Source: Actinomyces sp. AC-20-1 (GTDB taxonomy: Bacteria > Actinomycetota > Actinomycetes > Actinomycetales > Actinomycetaceae). From it: DNA of 64,000 bases. The notes under the pieces were generated by a model, which was not told the origin of the DNA, searched no databases, and saw only the letters and a program-made list of their open reading frames with translations. Below, one piece after another: positions 35,301 through 42,503 of this stretch. The position numbers and the translations under genes were made by a program. The number at the start of each line of letters is the position of its first letter. Within the stretch, counting starts at the first letter, position 1. The stretch covers positions 62,001-126,000 of the forward strand of contig NZ_JACJVC010000003.1 of assembly GCF_023369555.1 (NCBI RefSeq). The letters are read 5' to 3'.

Positions 35301-35366
35301 GTGCGCCTCGAGGCGGTTGTCGGCGAAGAAGGTCGGGTCCGCGAGGCGGTTGAGGTCTGTGCTCAC
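32310..35366 (-). CDS. lacZ: GH2 beta-galactosidase, LacZ type
   Basis: A 1018-residue cytoplasmic enzyme of full LacZ length. The jelly-roll, immunoglobulin-like and TIM-barrel domains are followed by a second Ig-like domain and the C-terminal beta-supersandwich (GILVSAPKGGQIELSALPWTP). The acid/base is Glu447 (SCGNESYGG) and the nucleophile Glu513 (LCEYAHTMGN). The start is a GTG five bases after the upstream permease gene. It is the last gene of an importer operon, so it likely hydrolyses imported galacto-oligosaccharides or lactose. No galK/galT is in the window. Confidence 0.94.
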   Translation of the reverse strand: MSTDLNRLADPTFFADNRLEAHSDHLWYASAAEAASGRSSFQVCLDGVWKLHYAKNPSLAVEGFEDPAHDVSQWDDVPVPAHLQLHGYDKPQYANVQYPWDGHEQVEPGQVPTDYNPTASYVRTFTLPQELDAGERLVLRLEGAESAVVVWVNGAYVGYAEGSFTPSEFDLTAHVRAGANRLALRVYKWCSGSWLEDQDFYRFSGLFRSVYLRRLPATHLADLRVGVRLSEDLTTAEVSLRTRLEGPGSVRAVLDGVGPLVTGDDGVARVTVTDPHLWSGEDPHLYDLDIEVLDADGAVTEVVPQRVGIRRFGIEDGVLKINGQRIVFKGVNRHEFGEQGRVMTRERTELDLIALRRANVNAIRTSHYPNNSFLYELADEYGLYVIDEANLETHGTWDTLARFGQDPEPALPGNHPEWHDAVVDRARDMYERDKNHPSVVMWSCGNESYGGDNIADMAALFRSQDSRPVHYEGVCWDNRRPDTSDVVSQMYTPAAKVEAQLAERRDKPFILCEYAHTMGNSFGAVDLYMDLAEREPLFQGGFIWDFADQAIGLTAPDGSEYWGYGGDNGESPHDGDFCGNGIFYADHTASPKIQEVRHLFQGLRTEVSRDGLTVTNRFLFTSSAAYDCVVTLEREGVVVATAGLETDVAPGASATYPLPLALPDGTGGSDGEYALTVSFRLRRATAWAEAGEEVAWDQGVLTIEAPAGQPAPFAVAGDPAARPVLVRGRHNIGVHGDSFQVLFSGLTGALTSYRYGRTQDGGRELLRAPVLPCFWHAPTANERGYGGPYEEGAWQLASRYPRLVEGHDWPATVLEEDEESVTVAFTYALAGLPGSTCEMRYRVLGDGTVEVTQTLDPAGEVPSLPELSAMIQVPGTMDRLTFYGEGPEETYVDRRGGGRLGVHSSEVVEQMAGYLTPQESGSHTGVRWARVTDRRGRGILVSAPKGGQIELSALPWTPFEVEDAPHDFELPLTDRTVIRPALMRRGVAGDDSWGSRPKEQHQLPSGRLVHRFSFKGVL

Positions 35367-35371
35367 GTGGT

Positions 35372-36184
35372 TCACTTGACTGATCCCATGATTCCGTTGG
35401 CGAAGGAGCGCTGCAGGGCGAGGAAGACCACCATCGCGGGCAGCGACGCGATGAGGACGGCGAGCATGAGGACGCCGTAGTCGGTGACGTAGCCACCGGC
35501 GAGGTTGGACACGAGCATCGGCATCGTCTGGAACTTGACGTCGACGAGGATGATCTTGGGCCACATGAAGTTGTTCCAGGCGTTCATGAAGGTGACGACG
35601 GCGGCGGCCGCGTAGGTCGAGCGCATGGTGGGCACGTACATGCGCGCGAAGATGGCGATCTCGCTCAGGCCGTCGAGGCGGGCGGCCTCGATGATCTCGT
35701 GCGGGAAGGACCGCGAGGCCTGCCGGAACAGCAGGATGAGGAAGGGCGTGGAGATGGTTGGCAGGATGACGGCCCACAGGGAGTTGACGAGCCCGACCTT
35801 CCCGAAGAGCTGGAACAGCGGGATCATCGTGGCGGCGAAGGGGATCATCATCGCCAGCAGCAGGATGCCCATGACGGTGTCCTTGCCGCGCGAGTGGTAG
35901 ATCTCGAAGCCGTAGCCGGCGACGGAGCACACGAGGAGGGCGAGCAGGGTCGTCAGCAGGGCGATGGCGGCGGAGTAGCCCAGGGCCGGGTAGAGGTTCG
36001 ACAGCTCCTGGAGCCGGTTGAAGTTGGCCAGCAGGTTGCTGCCCGGGGTCATCTTGGAGGCGAGGACCTGGTTGGAGGTGTTGGTCGCCGAGACCACCAT
36101 GAAGTACAGGGGGAAGACCGAGATGAGCGAGACGACCGTGAGGAACAGGTAGGCGGGGACCTGGCGGAGTGTGGACTTACGCAT
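35372..36184 (-). CDS. Sugar ABC permease, MalG type (galactoside operon)
   Basis: A 270-residue permease with six helices and the EAA loop IEAARLDGLSEIAIFARMYV. The ATG 36184 overlaps the end of the partner permease by eight bases; a GTG start 12 bases earlier is also possible. The C-terminus LALQRSFANGIMGSVK is typical. It forms a transporter with the adjacent MalF-type subunit and the binding protein at 37250. Confidence 0.92.
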   Translation of the reverse strand: MRKSTLRQVPAYLFLTVVSLISVFPLYFMVVSATNTSNQVLASKMTPGSNLLANFNRLQELSNLYPALGYSAAIALLTTLLALLVCSVAGYGFEIYHSRGKDTVMGILLLAMMIPFAATMIPLFQLFGKVGLVNSLWAVILPTISTPFLILLFRQASRSFPHEIIEAARLDGLSEIAIFARMYVPTMRSTYAAAAVVTFMNAWNNFMWPKIILVDVKFQTMPMLVSNLAGGYVTDYGVLMLAVLIASLPAMVVFLALQRSFANGIMGSVK

Positions 36185-37133
36185 CGCGCTTGTCACCGAC
36201 CTTCATCTGGATGAGCGCGAGGACCGCGACGAGGGCGAGGATGACGTAGGACAGGGCCGAGGCGTAGCCGAAGTTCGGGCTCTTGAGGAAGGAGAGCTCG
36301 TACAGGTAGTGCGACATCGTCATCGAGGTGTAGGCGGGGCCGCCGCGGGTGAGGTTCCAGGACTCGTCGAAGAGCTGGAGGGTGCCGTTGGTGGACATGA
36401 TGGCCGTCAGCAGGATCATCGGCTTGAGCTGGGGCACGGTCACGTGCCAGAAGGTCTGCCAGGCGTTGGCGCCGTCGATGCGGGCGGCCTCGATGGTGGA
36501 GGGGTCGATGTTCTGCAGGCCGGCGAGGTAGAAGACCATGTTGTAGCCGGTCCAGCGCCACAGCAGGCCCAGGATGATGACCATGCGGGCGGTCATCGTG
36601 TTGCCGAGCCAGTTGACGGGGCTGTCGATGAGTCCCAGGCCCATGAGCATGTCGTTGACGAAGCCGTCGTTGGTGAACAGCGTGCGGAAGACCAGCGAGT
36701 AGGACACCAGGGACACCGCGCAGGGCAGGAAGATGGCGGTGCGGAACAGGCCCTTGAGCTTGAGGTTGGGGTTGTTGAGCAGGACGGAGAGCACCAGGGC
36801 GGTGCCGAGCATGAGGGGCACCTGGATGATGAGGTAGACGAAGGTGGTCCTCAGCGTCATGATGAAGATCTCGTCGTTGAGCAGGCGCTCGTAGTTCAGC
36901 CACAGGGGCTCGGCGTAGTGCAGGCGCGTGCCCCGGCCGGTCTGCAGGGACAGCAGGAGGGCCTGGAGCATGGGCCAGAAGCTCATGATGGTGATGAGCC
37001 CGGCGGCGGGGATGATGAAGACCCATCCGGTGAGGTTGCGGCGCCTCTCCGACCTCGTGGGCCGTGTCCTGGGCACGGGGGTCCGGCCTTTCTTCTTGAG
37101 CCCGACGGCGGGGCTCGCGGCTGCTGTCGCCAT
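36177..37133 (-). CDS. Sugar ABC permease, MalF type (galactoside operon)
   Basis: A 318-residue permease preceded by AGGA. It has a basic N-terminus, six helices, and the EAA loop TIEAARIDGANAWQTFWHVT. Together with the downstream MalG-type subunit it makes the channel. No ATP-binding gene accompanies it, so an MsiK-like shared ATPase elsewhere is probable. Confidence 0.92.
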   Translation of the reverse strand: MATAAASPAVGLKKKGRTPVPRTRPTRSERRRNLTGWVFIIPAAGLITIMSFWPMLQALLLSLQTGRGTRLHYAEPLWLNYERLLNDEIFIMTLRTTFVYLIIQVPLMLGTALVLSVLLNNPNLKLKGLFRTAIFLPCAVSLVSYSLVFRTLFTNDGFVNDMLMGLGLIDSPVNWLGNTMTARMVIILGLLWRWTGYNMVFYLAGLQNIDPSTIEAARIDGANAWQTFWHVTVPQLKPMILLTAIMSTNGTLQLFDESWNLTRGGPAYTSMTMSHYLYELSFLKSPNFGYASALSYVILALVAVLALIQMKVGDKRDA

Positions 37134-37196
37134 TGACAATCCTGACAATCCGTTTCGTCGTTCGTGGTCCTGCGGCAGGTGCTGCCCGCCGGGGCG

Positions 37197-37240
37197 CCCG
37201 GGTGCGGTCAGGGGCGGCGCTGCCCCTGACCGCACCCGGG
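37197..37240 (-). terminator. Intercistronic stem-loop after the galactoside binding-protein gene
   Basis: Perfect 19-base arms (37197-37215 and 37222-37240) with a six-base loop lie between the binding-protein stop and the MalF-type permease. The strength suggests partial termination or protection of the upstream mRNA. Confidence 0.75.
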
Positions 37241-37249
37241 CACGTGGGG

Positions 37250-38557
37250 TCAGCCCATGGCGAACTCGGTGGTGTCCGAGGCGTCCTTGAGCGCGGAGGC
37301 GGGGTCCGCCCCGCCCACGATCTGGGTGATCGCGGCGGAGACCGCGTCGCGGCCCTCGTAGTAGTAGACGCCCGTGTTGACCGAGGGCACCTTGCTGGAG
37401 AAGGAGACGACGTCGGCGTAGACGGCCTGGCCACCGTAGAACTCGACGGGCTCGTTGTAGACGTCGGACTCTCCGGCGGGCAGCCAGTTCGCGACCGCGC
37501 CCGAGGAGGGCAGGATCGTGTCGTAGAGCTCGGTGGAGCCGGCGAAGGTCGCCTTGAGGAAGTCCGCAGCGAGCTCGGCGTTGGCGTTGGAGGAGATGAC
37601 CCACGAGGAGCCGCCGTTGGCGGTGTAGTTCGTGGCGCCCGGGACGTCGTCGACGGCCGGGACGTTGGTGACGGCCCACTTGCCGGACTGCTCGGTGGCG
37701 GTCTGGATGGAGCCGGAGATCCACACGCCCTGGATGGTGCCGACGACCTGCTCACCGGTGAAGGAGCCGATGTACTCGTCCCAGGAGTTGACCTCGACGA
37801 GGACGCCCTCGTCGACGAGCTGCTTGTAGATCCCGACGGCCTTGAGCAGGACGTCGTTGTCGGCGATGTGGACGGAGCCGTCGTCGTTGAACAGGGAGGA
37901 TCCGGCCGACTGGATCATCATCATGATGAGGTCGGAGGCGCCGGCCTGGCTGGAGAGCATCGGCTTGCCGGTCTTGGCCTTGACGTCCTTGCCGATCTCG
38001 ATGAAGCGGGACCAGCTGATGTCGGTGAGGTCGCCGATGGTGTAGCCGGCCTGGTCGAGGACATCGGTGCGCCAGGCGCCGATGGCCGTGCCCGCGTCGA
38101 ACGGCAGGCCGTACTGGACGCCGTCGTAGTTGAAGTAGTTGGTGACGGACTCGGGGAACTCGGAGAAGTCGATGCCGGAGTCGGAGAAGTCGCCGAAGAT
38201 GTCAGGGAAGTTCTCGATGTTCTTCTGGCCGGCCATGTTCTGCATGAGGAAGATGTCCGGCAACTGGTCGAAGTCCTGGGACTGGGCGAGGGTGGTGAGC
38301 TTCTGCTGGACGTCGTCCCAGACCATCTCGGTGATCTCGAGCGTGAAGTCCGGGTGGTCCTTCTTGTAGACCTTCTCAGCCTCCTGCATCGCGTAGATGT
38401 TGAAGGCGGGGTCCCAGCACCACACCTTGAGGGTGTTGCCATCGCCGGAGCCACCGGAGCCGCCTGAGCTGGAGCCGCCGCAGGCAGCCAGGGTGGCGGC
38501 GCCCGCGAGGGCGAGGCTGCCGATGAGGGCGGAGCGACGGGTAAGAAGACGGGACAT
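37250..38557 (-). CDS. Sugar ABC importer solute-binding lipoprotein (family 1; galactoside operon)
   Basis: A 435-residue receptor with AAGGAGGAGAT before the ATG. The signal peptide has TRRS (6-9) and lipobox LAAC (Cys26). The mature protein shows DQLPDIFLMQNM, GVQYGLPFDAGTAIGAWR and VVGTIQGVWISG, matching family 1 binding proteins. It heads the operon ending in the GH2 gene, so galactosides are likely ligands. Its leader and signal sequence are nearly identical to those of the unrelated-fold receptor at 47534. Confidence 0.92.
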   Translation of the reverse strand: MSRLLTRRSALIGSLALAGAATLAACGGSSSGGSGGSGDGNTLKVWCWDPAFNIYAMQEAEKVYKKDHPDFTLEITEMVWDDVQQKLTTLAQSQDFDQLPDIFLMQNMAGQKNIENFPDIFGDFSDSGIDFSEFPESVTNYFNYDGVQYGLPFDAGTAIGAWRTDVLDQAGYTIGDLTDISWSRFIEIGKDVKAKTGKPMLSSQAGASDLIMMMIQSAGSSLFNDDGSVHIADNDVLLKAVGIYKQLVDEGVLVEVNSWDEYIGSFTGEQVVGTIQGVWISGSIQTATEQSGKWAVTNVPAVDDVPGATNYTANGGSSWVISSNANAELAADFLKATFAGSTELYDTILPSSGAVANWLPAGESDVYNEPVEFYGGQAVYADVVSFSSKVPSVNTGVYYYEGRDAVSAAITQIVGGADPASALKDASDTTEFAMG

Positions 38558-38660
38558 GGAATCTCCTCCTTGAGATCTGCGGCCGCCTCGGGGAACCAGC
38601 GGTGTCGCTGCGGCTGGCGGCCGTGGCCCGCTCGGGGTGAGGGGCCATGGTGCGGATGCC

Positions 38661-38706
38661 TGCGCAACCGCCGATGGTTGCGCAAACATCGTGACCGGCG
38701 TAAAAC
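38661..38706. promoter_or_regulatory. Divergent promoter with twin TTGCGCAA operators
   Basis: An inverted pair TGCGCAACC and GGTTGCGCA (38661-38684, six-base spacer) lies between the divergent receptor and LacI genes. On the plus strand TTGCGC (38678-38683), a 17-base spacer and TAAAAC (38701-38706) form a promoter for LacI. The operators overlap its -35, suggesting autoregulation plus control of the importer. Confidence 0.6.
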
Positions 38707-38830
38707 TTGCCACACAGCCCCGGAGGTGTCAACCGTCACAGTGCCGTGTCGGTGCGGCGCCTCACGGCCCCGCTGCCGCCCCAGGCTCCCCCCGGTTCCC
38801 TCCCCCGCCCTCGACCCAGGAACGCTCCTC

Positions 38831-39847
38831 ATGTCCACCCCCCGACGTCACCGAGTCTCCATGGCCGACGTCGCCGCTGCCGCAGGCGTCTCGGCCCAGA
38901 CCGTCTCGCGCGTGTCCAACCACCACCCCGGCGTCACCGAACCCACCCGCCAGCGCGTCCTGGCGGCGATGAAGGATCTCGGCTACCGGCCCAACGCGGC
39001 CGCCCGCGCCCTCAAGAGCGGGTCCTTCCGCACCATCGGCGTCGTCATGTTCGACGTCGTGTCCACCGGCAACAACTCCGTCCTCGCCGCCGTCAACGAC
39101 GCCGTCTCCGAACGGGGGTTCACGACGGCGCTGCTCACGCCCCGCTCACGCACCAGGGCCTGCCTGTCCAGCGCCTTCGAGCGCCTGGACGAGCTGAGCG
39201 TCGACGGCGCGGTCCTCATGCTGGAGGTCTCCCCCGACGACCCCGGCTTCACCGTGCCCGACTACGACAACCTCGTCATCGTCGACTCCACGCTCGGCGG
39301 CAGCCGGGCCGTCGTCGACACCGACCAGGAGGGCGGTGCCCACAGCGCCGTCGAGCACCTGCTGGACCTGGGCCACGCCACCGTCCACCACGTCACCGGC
39401 CCCGCCTCCTCCTACTCGGCCCAGCGGCGCTGCGCGGCCTGGCGGGCGGCCCTGACCGAGGCGGGCAGACCCGTCCCGCAGGAGGTGCGGGGGGACTGGA
39501 CGCCCGCCTCGGGCTACGCGGCGGGCCGCGAGCTGCTGAGGGACCCCTCGTGCACCGCCGTGTTCTGCGCCAACGACGAGATGGCGGTGGGGCTCCTGCG
39601 GGCGGCCGCCGAGGCGGGGCGGCGCGTGCCCGAGGAGCTGTCCGTCGTCGGCTTCGATGACATCCCGCTCGTGACCTACCTGCCGGTGCCGCTCACGACG
39701 GTCCACCAGGACTTCGCCGAGATGGGGCGGGTGGCCGTGGACCGGCTCATGCGCATCATCGCCACCGGCGAGGCCGATCCCGGCGCCCGGCTGGTGGGCA
39801 CCCGGCTCGTCAGGCGGGCCTCCACGGCCCCGCCCGTTGGGCCCTGA
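38831..39847 (+). CDS. LacI-family regulator of the galactoside operon (presumed)
   Basis: A 338-residue repressor. The HTH VSMADVAAAAGVSAQTVSRV begins near residue 9, followed by the minor-groove hinge NAAARALKSG. The effector domain includes VVDTDQEGGAHSAVEHLL and SVVGFDDIPLVTYLPVPLTT. It is divergent from the binding-protein/permease/beta-galactosidase operon, and a twin operator lies between them. A galactoside or allolactose-like ligand is inferred from context. Confidence 0.9.
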   Translation: MSTPRRHRVSMADVAAAAGVSAQTVSRVSNHHPGVTEPTRQRVLAAMKDLGYRPNAAARALKSGSFRTIGVVMFDVVSTGNNSVLAAVNDAVSERGFTTALLTPRSRTRACLSSAFERLDELSVDGAVLMLEVSPDDPGFTVPDYDNLVIVDSTLGGSRAVVDTDQEGGAHSAVEHLLDLGHATVHHVTGPASSYSAQRRCAAWRAALTEAGRPVPQEVRGDWTPASGYAAGRELLRDPSCTAVFCANDEMAVGLLRAAAEAGRRVPEELSVVGFDDIPLVTYLPVPLTTVHQDFAEMGRVAVDRLMRIIATGEADPGARLVGTRLVRRASTAPPVGP

Positions 39848-39909
39848 CCCCTCATATCAGGGCCCGGCGTGAACACTCAGTCCTCAGCAGGGCGGTGAGG
39901 CGGACGCAG

Positions 39910-39938
39910 AGCCTCGACGACGGCGCTCAGCCGAGGCT
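39910..39938. terminator. Hairpin overlapping the GH10 stop codon
   Basis: Seven-base arms AGCCTCG and CGAGGCT with a 15-base loop lie in the convergent gap between LacI and GH10 genes and include the GH10 stop codon. Weak candidate. Confidence 0.3.
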
Positions 39939-41207
39939 GACCGTGCCGGCCCCGTCCTCCCGCCCGACGGCGAAGGCCACCCGCCGCTCGCGGCCACAGA
40001 CGGCGCCGCCCAGTCGGTACTCCCCCGGCAGGGCCGAGACCTCGAGGCGGCCCCCGGCGTCGGTGCGCGCCGTCGTCGGGGCCACCCACCACTGGCCCTT
40101 GACCAGGTCGCGCAGCGCCGCGAAGGAGGGCTTCGGCGAGCCGTCGGCGCGCACGAGGCCGACGGGCGCCCCCAGCCAGGAGCCGTTGTCCGTGTAGCCC
40201 CAGCAGGTGATGGCCTCCACGGCCGGGTAGGACAGCAGGGTCGTGTAGTGGCGCACCATCTCCTCGGCCTGGCGGGCCTCGCCCTCGGGCGTGGAGGGCC
40301 ACTCGGGGACCTGGTAGTCGTTGAGGTCGACGACCTCGGGCGGCATGAGGTGGCCGGACACGAGCGTGGACTCGGTCAGGTGCAGGGGCAGGTCGAAGCG
40401 GCTGAAGCGCTCGAGGACCTCGAGCGTGCGGTCCTCGCCCCAGTAGCCCTGGTGCATGTGCGACTGCAGGCCCAGGGCGTCGATGCGGATGCCGACCTCG
40501 AGACAGTCCTCGATGAGACGCTCGTAGCGCTGGCTCATGTTGAAGTCGTTGAGCAGGAGGAAGACGTCCGGGTTGGCCTCGCGGGCGGTCTCGAAGGCCA
40601 GGCGGACCATTCCCACACGTCCGAGCCTGCGGGCCAGCGGGGTGATGGCGTTGTCCTCGGCGGTGAGCTCCGGCATGATGACGACCTCGTTGATGGCGTC
40701 GAACATGTCCACGGTGCCGCGGAAGTCCGTGACCTCACGGGTGATCCTCGCGCGCAGGACGCGCTCGACCTCGGCCGGGTCGCGGCCAAGCAGCCAGGAG
40801 GGGGCGACGGTGTGCCAGGCCAGGGGGTGGCCCTTGACCTCGGCGCCGTGGGCGCGCACCCACTGGGCGGCGCGCCGCATCCGCTCGGTGAGCGGCCGGC
40901 CCTCCACGGGCTCGAAGGAGCCCCAGTAGAAGGGCAGGGTCGCGAAGCTGAACAGGTCGAAGAAGCCGTCGGCGAGCCCGGCGGCCAGCGCCGGGTCGGC
41001 TCCTCCGAACAGCGAGCCGGTGTTGTCCGTCTCCTCGTTGGCGAGGGCGACGAAGTCGAAGGCGATGTTGCCGAAGGCGTGGCGGGTCTGCTCGACGGTG
41101 ACCTCGGTGTCCGCCAGGGGCAGGCCGTCGGGGCCGGTGACGGTGAGGACCTGCGTCCGGGCGCGGTGGGCGAGGGCGGTGGGCAGGTCGAGGGCGATGC
41201 GGTTCAT
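39927..41207 (-). CDS. GH10 family xylanase-like enzyme, intracellular
   Basis: A 426-residue enzyme without signal peptide. GH10 motifs are AFGNIAFDFV near the N-terminus, VKGHPLAWH, acid/base Glu174 in DAINEVV, and nucleophile Glu279 in LTESTLV. A 60-residue C-terminal beta segment (DAGGRLEVSALPGEYRLGG) looks like a small sandwich module. Extracellular xylanases carry signals; the lack of one suggests a cytoplasmic oligo-xylanase or a related glycosidase. It is the last gene after GH120 and the Gfo/Idh gene on the same strand. Confidence 0.85.
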   Translation of the reverse strand: MNRIALDLPTALAHRARTQVLTVTGPDGLPLADTEVTVEQTRHAFGNIAFDFVALANEETDNTGSLFGGADPALAAGLADGFFDLFSFATLPFYWGSFEPVEGRPLTERMRRAAQWVRAHGAEVKGHPLAWHTVAPSWLLGRDPAEVERVLRARITREVTDFRGTVDMFDAINEVVIMPELTAEDNAITPLARRLGRVGMVRLAFETAREANPDVFLLLNDFNMSQRYERLIEDCLEVGIRIDALGLQSHMHQGYWGEDRTLEVLERFSRFDLPLHLTESTLVSGHLMPPEVVDLNDYQVPEWPSTPEGEARQAEEMVRHYTTLLSYPAVEAITCWGYTDNGSWLGAPVGLVRADGSPKPSFAALRDLVKGQWWVAPTTARTDAGGRLEVSALPGEYRLGGAVCGRERRVAFAVGREDGAGTVSLG

Positions 41208-41231
41208 GGGTGTCCTTGTCGTTGGGAGTGC

Positions 41232-42323
41232 TCAGAGGACAGGGGACGCGGCCCACACCTGCCTCGACGTGCGGACCTCACGGCCGGTGCGGACCGACTC
41301 CTCGACGACCAGGGCCAGGTAGTGGTCCTGGCAGGCCTGCGCGAGCGGGTAGGGCTCGGGCCCCTCCCCCCGCGCCCACGCGCCCGCGGCGCGCAGGAAG
41401 GAGGCGACGGCGAGGTCGTCCTCGGACAGGCGGCTACCGGGGCAGGGGTTGCGGTAGACGACGTGCCCGTCGAAGGAGACGGAGGCCAGCTCGTTGCCCT
41501 CGAGGTTCATGTCGACCCCCAGACGCCGGTAGCTCAGGGGGGAGGAGATGACGCCCTCGTCGCTCAGGCGCACGACGTCGTCGTCGACGATCTCCCCGCG
41601 CTCGCCGCGCACGAGGACCCGGCGGCTGAGCAGGGGGTTCCACCACTGGTTGTCGGTGAAGAGGTACAGGCCGCTGCGCCCGTCACCGAAGTCGAGGGTG
41701 GCGATGGTCGTCGCGGTCGGCTCCGGGGCGTTGCCGCGCCGCCAGCCGTCGAAGGACAGGGGGTTGACGAGCGGGGCCGTGAGGCGGCGGGCGTGGACGA
41801 CCGCCTCGTCCATCCCCACCCCCAGGAAGGTCCTCATGATGGACATCGCGTGGTACATGTGGGTGGAGGCGACCTCGACGAAGGTCGGGCGCCCGATGAC
41901 GCCGCGGTCCACCACCGCCTTGCGGCTGGCGTGGCCGGGCATGAGCATGTACTGCTCCGCGACCTGGACGAGACCGCTGGCGCCGGCGTCGGACCACAGG
42001 GAGCGCAGTCCCTCCAGGTCCGGTGCGGGCGGGGTCTCGGCGAGGACCCTGACGCCACGTCCGACGAGCTCGCGCACGACCTGCGGCATCGACTCCCAGG
42101 AGACGCAGGCGATGACGAGCTCGGGGCCCGTCTCCAGCAGGGCGTCCAGGGTGGGGACGAGCGTGACGCCGTGGTGGGCGCGGAGCCGGGCGCGGGCGGC
42201 CTCGGAGCGGGCCAGGACCGCGGTGCACTGGAAGGAGTCGGGGACGGCGGCGGCGAGTCGGAGGAGGAACTCGGAGCGCCAGCCGGCGCCGATGACGGCG
42301 AGGCGGAGGGGCGGGTGGGTCAT
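41232..42323 (-). CDS. Gfo/Idh/MocA family oxidoreductase
   Basis: A 363-residue NAD(P)-dependent sugar dehydrogenase. The N-terminal Rossmann motif is RLAVIGAGWRSEFLLRLA. The catalytic-region EK..P motif is altered to AETPPAP, where a Lys is expected. EQYMLMPGHASRKAVVDRG follows and a C-terminal alpha/beta domain forms the sugar pocket. The loss of the usual Lys in the EKP motif may change or abolish redox activity. It sits 24 bases upstream of the GH10 gene, so a role in processing a xylan-derived or glycan-derived sugar is likely. Substrate unknown. Confidence 0.8.
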   Translation of the reverse strand: MTHPPLRLAVIGAGWRSEFLLRLAAAVPDSFQCTAVLARSEAARARLRAHHGVTLVPTLDALLETGPELVIACVSWESMPQVVRELVGRGVRVLAETPPAPDLEGLRSLWSDAGASGLVQVAEQYMLMPGHASRKAVVDRGVIGRPTFVEVASTHMYHAMSIMRTFLGVGMDEAVVHARRLTAPLVNPLSFDGWRRGNAPEPTATTIATLDFGDGRSGLYLFTDNQWWNPLLSRRVLVRGERGEIVDDDVVRLSDEGVISSPLSYRRLGVDMNLEGNELASVSFDGHVVYRNPCPGSRLSEDDLAVASFLRAAGAWARGEGPEPYPLAQACQDHYLALVVEESVRTGREVRTSRQVWAASPVL

Positions 42324-42412
42324 GGTGTGGGCGGCTTTCGTGGAGTGCGGTGGGTACCTGTCACCGACGATGGAGCGGGTCGTGGAGGGCGACAGCGCCC
42401 AGGCGGTGTCGC

Positions 42413-42456
42413 AGCGGTCCTGCGCCCGGGCAATGGCCCCCGGGCGCAGGACCGCT
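42413..42456 (-). terminator. Strong hairpin between GH120 and Gfo/Idh genes
   Basis: Perfect 18-base arms (42413-42430 and 42439-42456) with an eight-base loop start 48 bases beyond the GH120 stop. It could fully or partly separate the downstream pair from GH120. Confidence 0.7.
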
Positions 42457-42503
42457 CTCAACACGGGCGCGCGCGGCTCAACGCGCACCCGGCGCACCGC
42501 GCG

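Noticed and set aside
40021-41207. Secreted xylanase
   Set aside because: The GH10 protein has no hydrophobic signal segment at its N-terminus, and no alternative upstream start adds one.
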